NCBI GenBank assembly: GCA_011526045.1
Contig: WYBE01000042.1
Location: 1 to 64,000 of the forward strand
Length of the DNA: 64,000 nucleotides
Source of the DNA: Nevskiales bacterium
GTDB lineage: Bacteria; Pseudomonadota; Gammaproteobacteria; Steroidobacterales; GCA-2729495
Direction of reading: 5' to 3'
The position numbers were made by a program, and so were the translations under genes. Below, piece by piece: positions 1 to 7,091 of the stretch. How positions within the stretch are numbered: the stretch's first letter is position 1; each line of letters starts with the position of its first letter. The notes under the pieces are model-generated. The model saw only the letters and a program-made list of their open reading frames with translations, was not told the origin of the DNA and did not search any database.

Positions 1-105
1 GCGCACCTGGCGCAGGCCGGGCAGGCAGGCAGCACGCCGGCTGACATCAGCACGGCGCAGCGCGCCCGCGGGCCGCCGGAGCAGAGGACGTTCGATCTCA
101 ACTGA
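1..105 (+). CDS. C-terminal end of an unidentified protein (cut by window edge)
   Basis: An open frame enters from the left edge and stops at TGA 103-105. The 34 visible residues end in QRTFDLN and are rich in Ala, Gln and Arg, without a recognisable motif. No family can be assigned from so little. The frame could also be chance, because GC-rich DNA has few stops. The 276 bp between this stop and the next gene hold only a palindrome (288-308). Confidence 0.25.
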   Translation, partial: AHLAQAGQAGSTPADISTAQRARGPPEQRTFDLN

Positions 106-287
106 AGCCGTGTCACGCGCCTGGGATACGGGCGCGGCGCGGCCGACTGCGTCTGCCAGCTCGTGCAGTGCGAGAATCCGACCGTCACGTCGTCATTTCC
201 GGCTGCACCAGCGCCGGCTGGCTAAACTGGCCCAAGCATGCCGGCCTTTGAATGTCTTATTCGCTCTGAAGCTCGCTTAAGTTTTCT

Positions 288-308
288 TGAAGGGGTCAGA
301 CCCCTTCA
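288..308. repeat. Perfect 10-bp-arm palindrome, GGGGTCAGACCCC type
   Basis: The arms TGAAGGGGTC (288-297) and GACCCCTTCA (299-308) are perfect inverted copies around a single A. The core resembles a short palindrome scattered through intergenic DNA of many proteobacteria (recollection, not searched). It lies 74 bp before the start of the next gene and has no T-run, so it is more likely a dispersed repeat or protein-binding site than a terminator. Confidence 0.5.
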
Positions 309-381
309 TTGTTGCGGTGTTTCCCCAGGATCGCCCTTTCGGCATATGCTGGCGGCGGGATGGGCCCAGAGGGAAGCGGTC

Positions 382-1269
382 ATGAAGTCACCGCACACAC
401 GAGCACGTTTTGCCGGGATCGTGGCCTTGTCGGCGATGGCGCACACGGCGCTCGGCGACTCGCCCTGCTACAAGGACTATCGCGACACCACGCCCGCCGA
501 GCGATCGCAAGTCACGACCGTACTCAAGGCCCTGCAGGCCGCGCTGCCGCCGGCGCCGGAAGGCTGGTTCATCGTCGTCGACACGGCGCAGGAGATCAGC
601 GTCCCGAGCAGGATTTGCAGGGACACCGAGAACACCCCGTGGAGCTACGGCATCTCGCGCACGTACAAGCAGGCCACGGGCGCGGATGCACGCATGAAGC
701 TCATCGAGGACCAGGCGTCGCGTCAGCAGGCGGCGATGCAGCAGGCCCAGCCGCGGATAGACGCCGCGCTGGCGAAGTACCAGAAAATCATGGGCCAGCA
801 GATGGAGCTGAACCAGAAGGGTGACTACGCGGGCGCCGAGAAGCTCAATCCGCAGCTGGACGCGGCGCAGAAGGAGTACGAGGCGATCCTCAACGAGGTC
901 CACAATCCCGAGGCGATGGCGGCCACCGACAAGGAGGTCAACCGGGATTTCGAAATGTCGATCAGGGTGAGCGTGAATCCCGGCTCGGAAACCGTCGGGC
1001 AGGGCGCAAAAGCGATCGCGCCGCCCGCCCACGCGAAGTCGGCGCAGCGCTGGCACGTCGAAAGCGAACAGGAGAGCACCGATCATGCGCTCTACCTGTT
1101 CGGCGCGTGGACGCCAGGCGCAAACGGCAAGTGGAACGCGGGATACCGTGCCGGCGCCGCGCCGGCGGCGCCCCATGCGATCTCTGTGCTCGTGCGCGGC
1201 GACCCGGAGCGCGTGGCCGCGACGATCCCGACGCTCAAGTTCCCGGCGTTCGAGGCGGCGGTCAGGTAA
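382..1269 (+). CDS. Secreted hypothetical protein with coiled-coil centre
   Basis: 295 aa. The start at 382 is chosen over the longer frame from 238 because GAGGGAAG lies just upstream and the protein then begins with a signal peptide: Lys/Arg-containing N terminus, hydrophobic stretch, cleavage near ALG-DS. The mature part is probably periplasmic. Residues about 105-175 are rich in Gln, Ala, Lys and Glu (QQAAMQQAQ, AEKLNPQLDAAQKEYEAI) and look like an amphipathic helix or coiled coil. The C-terminal third (HALYLFGAW, VLVRGDPERVAATI) is more globular. I do not recognise a family and propose no function. Its 3' end runs opposite a decayed reading frame on the other strand. Confidence 0.65.
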   Translation: MKSPHTRARFAGIVALSAMAHTALGDSPCYKDYRDTTPAERSQVTTVLKALQAALPPAPEGWFIVVDTAQEISVPSRICRDTENTPWSYGISRTYKQATGADARMKLIEDQASRQQAAMQQAQPRIDAALAKYQKIMGQQMELNQKGDYAGAEKLNPQLDAAQKEYEAILNEVHNPEAMAATDKEVNRDFEMSIRVSVNPGSETVGQGAKAIAPPAHAKSAQRWHVESEQESTDHALYLFGAWTPGANGKWNAGYRAGAAPAAPHAISVLVRGDPERVAATIPTLKFPAFEAAVR

Positions 1270-1292
1270 CCGGGGGCTGGCGCTTGCAGCCC

Positions 1293-1532
1293 GCGGCCGT
1301 GCAGTTGGGCTTCCAGGCCCGACTGCATGGCGTCGAAGAGCAGCGCCACGAGGAACCCGTCGAGGCGCCCGGCCTCCATGTGCCGGGCATGGCTCGAATT
1401 GAACGCGTACCAGATCTCCCGGCGCTCGCCCGCGTTCTCGATCTCGCAGCTGATGCGGACCTCGCCGCCGGCCTCCCGGATCCGGAAGGGATGCAGGACC
1501 AGGCGGCCGCGGTCGGCGGAAGTGGCCGGCAT
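1293..1532 (-). pseudogene. Relic of a conserved hypothetical protein (N-terminal segment only)
   Basis: The minus strand encodes about 80 residues that look selected rather than random: LHPFRIREAGGEVRISCEIE, then IWYAF, then RLDGFLVALLFDAMQSG and QLHGR. They recall the N-terminal part of a conserved protein placed near PP-loop or QueC-like enzymes (from memory, weak). The frame continues past 1293 into sequence without similar character and runs over the end of the upstream gene, so the gene appears truncated. There is no ribosome-binding site at a plausible start. The rest of the 1270-1731 spacer shows nothing except TTGACA at 1673-1678, a possible -35 for the next gene. Confidence 0.35.
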
Positions 1533-1731
1533 CAGCGCACGTCGGCGGGCCGGGGCGATCGCGATGAAGCGTGATGCCGCGAATTCAGTCTCGTCGGCTG
1601 CGCGGTGCACATGGCCTGGCTCCCCCGTCCCAGCCCGCCCGAATTATGTCGAACTCCACCCTGAGCCTGACCTTGACAGGGCGCTGGAACCCGGCGCCAA
1701 AATAACCGCAGTCCCCGAGGGGGGGATAACA

Positions 1732-2511
1732 ATGAACAACAGGATTGCCGTCTGCCTGTCGCTCCTGACGCTCGGAGTCTGCGGCTCCGTCCACGCCGCG
1801 CCGCTGCGCTTCCTCGTGGAAACCTGCAGTGAAGAATGCAGCCGCGAGGAGGGCGAGCTCCCCGTTTTCACGGAGGTCGAGGGCTCCAATAATACCGGGT
1901 ACCTGTACGGCCAGACGAGTTGGCGCGTGCAGGCCCGTACGGAACTCGGTGCGCTGCACGGCTACGCGCACGCCGAGTCGAATCCGATCGCGCAGACCCC
2001 GGCGAACCAGTTGCCGCCCACGGTCGGCGGACACGCCATTGCCATCGTGACCGACTACATCAGTATCGCGGCTCCGCGCCCCGCGCTCGTGCCCGTCACG
2101 CTCGAAGTGACCCTCGTCGGATCCTGCAGCGGAACCGACGGCACCAATTTCAACGGCACGGAGCGCAGCACGTGCGCAGGCAGCGCCTCGCTGTTCTTCG
2201 CGGGCGTCGGCATCGGCATCGGCGAAACCGGGTCGAAGAGCACCACCCGGACGCTGGTGTTCCAGCCCAGCGACCCTGGCGGCCCGTTCGAGCTGACTTA
2301 TCGCCTCGACGTCCACGGAGAGGCCACGAACGGCATGTTCACCGGTGACTTCTCCCACACGGCATTCTTCCGCGTCTTCACGACCGCGCCCGGCGTCAGC
2401 ATCGTGAGCCAGAGCGGCTACGACTATGCGAGCCCCGTGCCCGTGCCCGCCGCCGCGTGGCTCCTGCTGCCGATGCTCGGCATGTTGGCGCCGTGGGTGA
2501 GGCGGAAGTGA
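1732..2511 (+). CDS. Secreted protein with PEP-CTERM/VPxPA-type sorting tail
   Basis: 259 aa. Starts at ATG 1732 after a G-rich ribosome-binding site (GAGGGGGGG). Residues 1-23 form a signal peptide ending AHA-like (SVHAAP). The body is a Thr/Ser/Gly-rich beta-type protein without catalytic motif and with paired cysteines (CSEEC near the N terminus; two more near the middle). The C terminus has the three-part sorting signal: SPVPVPAAAW, a hydrophobic segment LLLPMLGML, and a basic end RRK. Proteins with this tail are exported and processed by an exosortase that would be encoded elsewhere; none is in this window. Role unknown, probably cell surface or extracellular matrix. Confidence 0.7.
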   Translation: MNNRIAVCLSLLTLGVCGSVHAAPLRFLVETCSEECSREEGELPVFTEVEGSNNTGYLYGQTSWRVQARTELGALHGYAHAESNPIAQTPANQLPPTVGGHAIAIVTDYISIAAPRPALVPVTLEVTLVGSCSGTDGTNFNGTERSTCAGSASLFFAGVGIGIGETGSKSTTRTLVFQPSDPGGPFELTYRLDVHGEATNGMFTGDFSHTAFFRVFTTAPGVSIVSQSGYDYASPVPVPAAAWLLLPMLGMLAPWVRRK

Positions 2512-2612
2512 ACCTCGACGCCTGACCTGCGCGGGCGGCACGGGGCGCAGCACCCCTTGAACGGCCGCAGGGCCGCCCCACCCGCTGTGAGGGCCGTCCT
2601 GGACGCCCTTGC

Positions 2613-2851
2613 CGCGGCGGTTATCCCGGTGCGGCGCCCCTGGTGCGCGATCCGCCGCGCTGGGCCCGCTACATCGCCGACAGCCTCATCGAGACTTCGA
2701 TCTCGCGCGACGTGCTGCTGCTCACGCGCGTGGACAAGCCGGCGCTGCTGCGACGGCTGTTCGAGCTGGCCTGCCGCTATTCGGGTCAGGTGCTGTCGTA
2801 CACGAAGATGCTCGGACAGCTTCAGGATGCAGGCAATTCCACGACGCTTGC
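2613..2851 (+). pseudogene. Fragment of a DUF4143-type AAA ATPase
   Basis: About 79 codons read GGYPGAAPLVRDPPRWARYI, then SLIETSISRDVLLLTRVDKP, then FELACRYSGQVLSYTKMLG and QDAGNSTTLA. This is the middle part of the family of ATP-binding proteins with a DUF4143 C-terminal domain, just after the ATPase core. Both ends are missing: there is no Walker region upstream, and the frame joins directly to a glutamate racemase fragment near 2852-2862. It cannot make a functional protein. Confidence 0.6.
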
Positions 2852-2862
2852 CCAGGGCCGAG

Positions 2863-3251
2863 CGTCACTACCGGGCATTCGTTGCGGCGCTACCAGATCG
2901 CGACTTCGTCTACCTGGGCGACACGGCACGCCTGCCCTACGGCACCAAGAGCGCGGCTTCCGTGGTGCGCTACGCCGGGCAGGCGGTCGATGCGCTGGTT
3001 GCGCGCGGCCTCAGCTACCTGGTGATCGCCTGCAACACCGCCTCAGCCGTCGCCCTGCCGGCACTGCGTGCCCACTACGCGCCGCTGCCCGTGCTCGGTG
3101 TGCTCGAGCCGGGCGCTGCCGCGGCCTGTGCCGGCCTGACGATCGTCGATTCCGCGGCGACGACCGCGCGTACGGGCGCGGGACGCTGCGTCTGCTGGCG
3201 ACGGACGATGTCGTGCGCTTCGCACGCGTCGGAGCCACTTTCCTGCGCTAG
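2863..3251 (+). pseudogene. murI: Remnant of glutamate racemase with internal deletion
   Basis: From 2863 the sequence encodes the racemase N-terminal lobe, with DFVYLGDTARLPYGTKS (2896 on) and VIACNTASAVALP (3021 on). The latter holds the first catalytic cysteine motif ACNTAS. The start (DSGVGGL region) is absent. After VLGVLEPGAAAACAG the frame jumps to TIVDSAATTAR. The extreme C terminus then continues one frame over as GTLRLLATDDVVRFARVGAT, ending at TAG 3249-3251. The second lobe, including the second catalytic cysteine, is deleted. A functional murI must lie elsewhere if the cell makes its own D-glutamate this way. Confidence 0.75.
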
Positions 3252-3269
3252 CCGCGATACCCATCTTCA

Positions 3270-3296
3270 TTGACAATGCCATATTTGTGATATAAA
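3270..3296 (+). promoter_or_regulatory. Strong sigma-70 promoter of the DUF6502 gene
   Basis: TTGACA at 3270-3275 and TATAAA at 3291-3296 are separated by 15 bp, slightly shorter than the usual 16-18. Transcription would begin close to 3303, almost at the ATG (3306). No Shine-Dalgarno sequence lies upstream, so the message may be leaderless. The local AT richness stands out in this GC-rich region. Confidence 0.6.
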
Positions 3297-3313
3297 GTCA
3301 CAAATATGGCATT
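3275..3313. promoter_or_regulatory. 16-bp-arm inverted repeat over the -10 box and start codon (operator candidate)
   Basis: The arms 3275-3290 (AATGCCATATTTGTGA) and 3298-3313 are perfect inverted copies around a 7-bp centre that contains the TATAAA box. The left arm exactly fills the -35/-10 spacer; the right arm covers the expected start of transcription and the ATG. A protein bound here would block RNA polymerase. The DUF6502 product, whose N terminus looks helix-turn-helix-like, is the natural candidate for autoregulation (inference). In RNA only the right arm would be present, so this is a DNA site and not an attenuator. Confidence 0.65.
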
Positions 3314-4145
3314 TCCAGACCAACAAACCGTCATCCAGGGTGCCCGTACCCTGCTGCGACCGCTGGCAAGCCTGCTACTCCGCTGCGGCCTGACCTGGCG
3401 CGAGTTCGCCGAGCTGTCGCGCACCGTGTTCGTCGAGGTCGCCAGCCGCGAATACGGGCTGCGTGGCCGGCCGACGAATATCTCGCGCGTGGCGATCCTC
3501 ACCGGCATCGGCCGGCGCGACGTGGGCCGGATCCGCGCCGGGCTGGAGGAGGCGAGTCCGGCGCTGCCGAACCAGACCACGGATGCGACGCGCCTGCTCT
3601 CGGGCTGGCATCAGGATGCGGAGTTCCTCGCCGCCGATGGCCAGCCGCGCGAGCTTGCGGCCGAAGGCAGCGGGGCGAGCTTCGAGGCGCTCGCGCGCCG
3701 CTATGCCCCCGACGTGCCGGCGAGCGCCATGCTCAAGGAACTGTGCCGCGTCGGCGCCGTGGTCGAGCTGCCCGCCGGGACGCTGCGCGCAGTGCGGCGT
3801 TTCTACCAGCCGATGCCGCTTGATCCGCAGTGGTTCCTCAACGCCGGCAGTGTCTTCGCGGATCTCGGCGTCAACATCAACCACAACCTCGCCGCTGGCA
3901 ACAGCAGCGGCGAGCCGAGCCGTTTCCTCGGGCGCGCGACCGACAGCAGTGTCGATGCGGCGGCGGTTGCCGATTTCCGGGCCTTCCTCGAGCAGGAAGG
4001 CCAGCAGTTCCTCGAGCGCGTGGACGCATGGCTGACGCGCCACCGCCGGAGCGATGCCGCACCGGAAGGGCGGCGGATGGTCCGGCTCGGGGTGGGGGTA
4101 TTCATGATCAAGGGCGATCCGGACAAGGAGTCGGGCAATGAATAG
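3306..4145 (+). CDS. DUF6502 family protein
   Basis: 279 aa. The N terminus (LLRPLASLLLRCGLTWREFA, then LSRTVFVEVA, then RPTNISRVAILTGIGRRDV) matches the DUF6502 pattern, with a segment that resembles a winged-helix DNA-binding fold (SRVAILTGIGRRDVGRIR). The C-terminal part is helical without catalytic motif. It overlaps the next gene by 8 bp, so the two are translationally coupled; DUF6502 and DUF5666 genes often occur together. Probably cytoplasmic. A regulator of its own operon fits the palindrome at 3275-3313, but no function has been shown. The start at 3306 is the only in-frame ATG that keeps the conserved N terminus. Confidence 0.75.
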   Translation: MAFPDQQTVIQGARTLLRPLASLLLRCGLTWREFAELSRTVFVEVASREYGLRGRPTNISRVAILTGIGRRDVGRIRAGLEEASPALPNQTTDATRLLSGWHQDAEFLAADGQPRELAAEGSGASFEALARRYAPDVPASAMLKELCRVGAVVELPAGTLRAVRRFYQPMPLDPQWFLNAGSVFADLGVNINHNLAAGNSSGEPSRFLGRATDSSVDAAAVADFRAFLEQEGQQFLERVDAWLTRHRRSDAAPEGRRMVRLGVGVFMIKGDPDKESGNE

Positions 4146-5577
4146 CGGCAGCGCAAGGACTCTGGTGATAGCGGCGATCGCCTGCGGCGTGGTCGCCTGC
4201 GGTGGTGGTGGTGGCGGTGGTGGGTCGACGGCCGGTATCGACCGGCTCGGCATCTCCTCGGGCACCATCACCGGCTTCGGCAGCATCTTCGTCAACGGTG
4301 TGGAGTGGCGCACCAGCGGCGCCGGGATCTCCGTCGACGATGGTCCCGGCACGGAAGCGGACCTGCGCCTTGGCCAGGTCGTGACCGTGCGCGGCACGCT
4401 CGATGCGAACGGCGCGGGCGGCAGGGCGGAGTCGATCGACTTCGACAATGAGGTCGAAGGTCCCATCGCCAGCATCGACGCTGCCGCGGCGAGCTTCGTG
4501 GTGCTCGGCCAGGTGGTGCTGACCAGCCCCGACACGGTCTTCGATGACAGCATCGTCGGCGGCTTCGCCGGTCTCGCGGTCGGCGACGAGGTCGAGGTGA
4601 GCGGCTACCGCGACGCTGCGGGCGCGATCCGCGCCACGCGCGTGGAGCAGCACGACGCCGGCGACGATTTCGAGGTCAAGGGCGTGGTGAGCGGGCTGGA
4701 CCCCGTGGCGAAGACGTTCCTGCTCGGCAGCCTGGTGGTGAACTACGCCGGTGCGGTGCTGGAGGACTTCGGCAGCGACACCCTCGGCAACGGCGATTTC
4801 GTCGAGGTCGAGGGCGACTTCGCCGGCGGGGTGCTGGTGGCGGACAAGGTCGAGCGTGAGGACGACATCAGCGGCGACGCTGGCGACGAGAGCGAGGTCG
4901 AGGGCTACATCACGCGCTTCGTCTCGCTGGCCGACTTCGATGTCGCCGGTGTGCGCGTCACCACCAACGCCGGTACGGAGTTCGAGGGCGGCACGGCTGC
5001 CGATCTCGCCCTGGACCTGAAAGTCGAGGTCGAGGGCGAGTTCAATGCGGCCGGCGTGCTGGTCGCCGATGAGGTCGAGATCCGGGTGCAGCCGGACGAT
5101 GCCGACGTGGAGATCGCCGGTGCGGTGACCGCGCTGCAGGCCGGGGGGTTTGCTATCCAGGGCGTGCAGGTGAAGGTCACGCCGACCACCCTCTGGAAGG
5201 ACGACAGCAACGCTGCGCTGCCGACGTTCTCGCTCGCCGATCTGCGCCTGGGCGACTACGTCGAGATCCGCGGTGCCGAGGACGGGTCAGCGGCGGCCAA
5301 CGACGTCATCGCCACGCGGGTCGAGCGCGACGACGATGACGACGAGTCGATCCTGCGTGGTCCGATCCAGGCCGAGAACGAGCCTGGCCTGACCGTGCTC
5401 GGCATCACGATCGACACCACCGGCGCGGTGTTTCGCGACGAGGACGACAACCCGATGAGCGAAGCGGCGTTCTTCGCCGCGGTCGGTGTCGGCGATGTGG
5501 TCAAGGCCGAGACGGACGTGCCAGGTGCCTTCAACGGCAACTCGTTCGTCGCCGAAGAGGTCGAGATCGAGGACTGA
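4138..5577 (+). CDS. Lipoprotein with repeated DUF5666 domains
   Basis: 479 aa. The start has a good GGAG site inside the previous gene. Residues 1-21 are a lipoprotein signal ending in the lipobox VVAC, followed by a run of eight glycines, so the mature protein should be lipid-anchored, likely in the outer membrane. The rest is built of about six or seven repeats of some 65 residues, each with a pattern like GxVxGLDxxxxxFxVxGxxV and GDxVEVEG, typical of DUF5666 (a small beta-barrel fold). The composition is very acidic (Asp/Glu-rich, for example EDDDDE near the end), which suggests cation binding (inference). A terminator follows. Confidence 0.75.
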   Translation: MNSGSARTLVIAAIACGVVACGGGGGGGGSTAGIDRLGISSGTITGFGSIFVNGVEWRTSGAGISVDDGPGTEADLRLGQVVTVRGTLDANGAGGRAESIDFDNEVEGPIASIDAAAASFVVLGQVVLTSPDTVFDDSIVGGFAGLAVGDEVEVSGYRDAAGAIRATRVEQHDAGDDFEVKGVVSGLDPVAKTFLLGSLVVNYAGAVLEDFGSDTLGNGDFVEVEGDFAGGVLVADKVEREDDISGDAGDESEVEGYITRFVSLADFDVAGVRVTTNAGTEFEGGTAADLALDLKVEVEGEFNAAGVLVADEVEIRVQPDDADVEIAGAVTALQAGGFAIQGVQVKVTPTTLWKDDSNAALPTFSLADLRLGDYVEIRGAEDGSAAANDVIATRVERDDDDDESILRGPIQAENEPGLTVLGITIDTTGAVFRDEDDNPMSEAAFFAAVGVGDVVKAETDVPGAFNGNSFVAEEVEIED

Positions 5578-5611
5578 GCGTCACGGACCCCTGATGGGTC
5601 CGGTGACCGGA

Positions 5612-5640
5612 GGCTGGAACCGCGAGGTTCCAGCCATTTT
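5612..5640 (+). terminator. Rho-independent terminator after the DUF6502/DUF5666 operon
   Basis: A perfect 10-bp stem, GGCTGGAACC (5612-5621) and GGTTCCAGCC (5626-5635), has a GCGA tetraloop and is followed by ATTTT. A weaker hairpin, GGACCC/GGGTCC at 5585-5601, precedes it. It begins 35 bp after the stop codon. Confidence 0.8.
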
Positions 5641-5680
5641 CCCGTGCAACTACCGGGGGCAGATTCGCGACTCTGCCGCG

Positions 5681-5848
5681 CTACTCGGCCGCCTCTGCCG
5701 GTGGTGCCGCGGACCGGTCTGCCTTCGGCGAGCCGCCGAAGTAGTACTCGACGCCGAGGTTGATCGTCCACAGGTCGCCGACGTCGGCGTTGAACCAGTC
5801 GAAGTCGGCGCGAAAGCCGAAGCGGTCACTGACCGACCAGATGGCGCC
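5681..5848 (-). pseudogene. C-terminal fragment of an outer-membrane beta-barrel protein
   Basis: The minus strand encodes about 55 residues with RFGFRADFDWFNADVGDLW and INLGVEYYFGG. The alternating aromatic/polar strands and the final strand are typical of OmpA-like or Opr-type barrels; a short Ala/Pro-rich tail follows. Sequence upstream of 5848 loses this pattern and runs into the FkbM gene. The barrel gene seems to have been cut when that segment arrived. A separate short gene is unlikely because there is no signal peptide. Confidence 0.5.
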
Positions 5849-5873
5849 GGCATCGCCGACACAGTGCAGGCAG

Positions 5874-6608
5874 TCATTTGCGGTCCGGTAGCCACACTGC
5901 ATTTCCATGCACCGTTCCGGTCATCTGATATCCCAGGCTGAGGATGTTTTTCGCAATCCAGTCTGAGCTCAGAAGAGTGCTCTCCGCGAGCAGTTCCACT
6001 ACCAGCACCGGCCGACAGCGCGCTATGGTCTTCAGCGCACCGGTGAGCGCTGCCTGTTCGTGCCCTTCGACATCGAGCTGAATGATCGATACCTGTCGAT
6101 CCTGTGGAACGACCTGATCGACCGTCACCATCGGCACCCGCTCGACCTGACCTGCCGACTGCACATCGTCGCCCACGATTGTGCTCGAACCGCCTCTGGC
6201 CAACCCGTCAGCATCGGCCGTCAGCAGCGCACGCTCTTCAAAATTTGCGCCCAGTCCGGACCTGCGCAGTTCAACATTCCTGATGCCATTGAGAAGGAGA
6301 GTGATCTGCGCGCAGCGGTAATTCTCCAGGTTGGGCTCAAAGGCCCAGACTGTGCCCTGGCACGCCGGCGACAGAGCCGGCAGAAAGTCACCAAAGTAAG
6401 TGCCCGCATGCACGACGTCCCCCGTGCCACAGTGGGCTCTCATGAACTCAATCGTATTGGGCTCATACACTTCCCCGTGCAGAATCATTTTCGCCGCAGG
6501 GCGGTGCATGGAGGCCAAAGGGACGCAATAGGCGCCATAGCGATTGTAGGCCACCGCACACTTCAGGGCCGTCAGGCCCCCAGATGGTTCCTGCGTCAGC
6601 GAAGGCAT
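5874..6608 (-). CDS. FkbM family methyltransferase
   Basis: 244 aa, normal for the family. A SAM-binding first motif, VHAGTYFGDFLPALS, lies at about residues 67-81; VWAFEPNLENYRCAQ follows, then the hallmark IIQLDVEGHEQAALTGA near residue 190 and PVLVVELL. FkbM enzymes O-methylate sugars, polysaccharides or secondary metabolites; the substrate here is unknown. The segment is less GC-rich than its neighbours, sits between a cut barrel gene and a broken IS3 transposase, and has no functional partners beside it, which suggests horizontal arrival as a single cargo gene. The ATG at 6606-6608 has only a weak upstream site. Confidence 0.8.
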   Translation of the reverse strand: MPSLTQEPSGGLTALKCAVAYNRYGAYCVPLASMHRPAAKMILHGEVYEPNTIEFMRAHCGTGDVVHAGTYFGDFLPALSPACQGTVWAFEPNLENYRCAQITLLLNGIRNVELRRSGLGANFEERALLTADADGLARGGSSTIVGDDVQSAGQVERVPMVTVDQVVPQDRQVSIIQLDVEGHEQAALTGALKTIARCRPVLVVELLAESTLLSSDWIAKNILSLGYQMTGTVHGNAVWLPDRK

Positions 6609-6667
6609 GGCCGAACTCGATTCCGGAGTAGGCGTATGAACCGCATTGACCGTGCCGGGATTCTATC

Positions 6668-6975
6668 CTCTCCAGCGGTGATCAGACCGATGGCAATCGC
6701 CTGCGACACGCCCAATGCCGTGTGGCTGGCCGACATCAGCATGCGCCAGAGCATGTCCCGGCGTGGCAACTGCTACGACAACGCACCGACGGAGAGCTTC
6801 TTCTCCAGCTTCAAGGGCGAGTATCCCGAGCACCACCACTTCGCTACGCGCGACGCCGCTCGAAGCGCCGTACTCACCTACGTGGAGAGGTTCTACAATC
6901 CCGTCCGGTTACACTCCAGCATCGGGTACCGGCCGCCCAACGAGTTCGAGACGATGCTCAGCAGCATGTGCTCGA
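6668..6975 (+). mobile_element. Degenerate IS3-family transposase (OrfB) remnant
   Basis: A first short segment, TPNAVWLADIS, corresponds to the first catalytic Asp region of the IS3 integrase core. It is joined directly to the last third of the protein: RQSMSRRGNCYDNAPTESFF, FATRDAARSAVLTYVERFYN, then VRLHSSIGYRPPNEFE. About 100 residues, including the second Asp, are missing. OrfA and both terminal inverted repeats were not found. The element is dead but explains how the neighbouring FkbM gene could have been brought in. Confidence 0.75.
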
Positions 6976-7075
6976 CATCATCACCGCCGACCCCTATTTC
7001 AAGGCCGGCCTGTGGCCACGGATCCGCGTTCACGCCTGCAGGGATCTGATCAACACATGGAAACCAACGACCTGA
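6966..7075 (+). pseudogene. Possible YciI-like C-terminal fragment
   Basis: In a frame different from the transposase, about 36 codons read VLDIITADPYFKAGLWPRIR then VHACRDLINTWKP and stop at TGA 7073-7075. The pattern ADPYxKAGL followed by a short strand is typical of the C terminus of YciI-type proteins. It is too short for a firm call, and nothing of the N-terminal half is visible. Confidence 0.3.
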
Positions 7076-7091
7076 CGGGACCTTCAACCGA

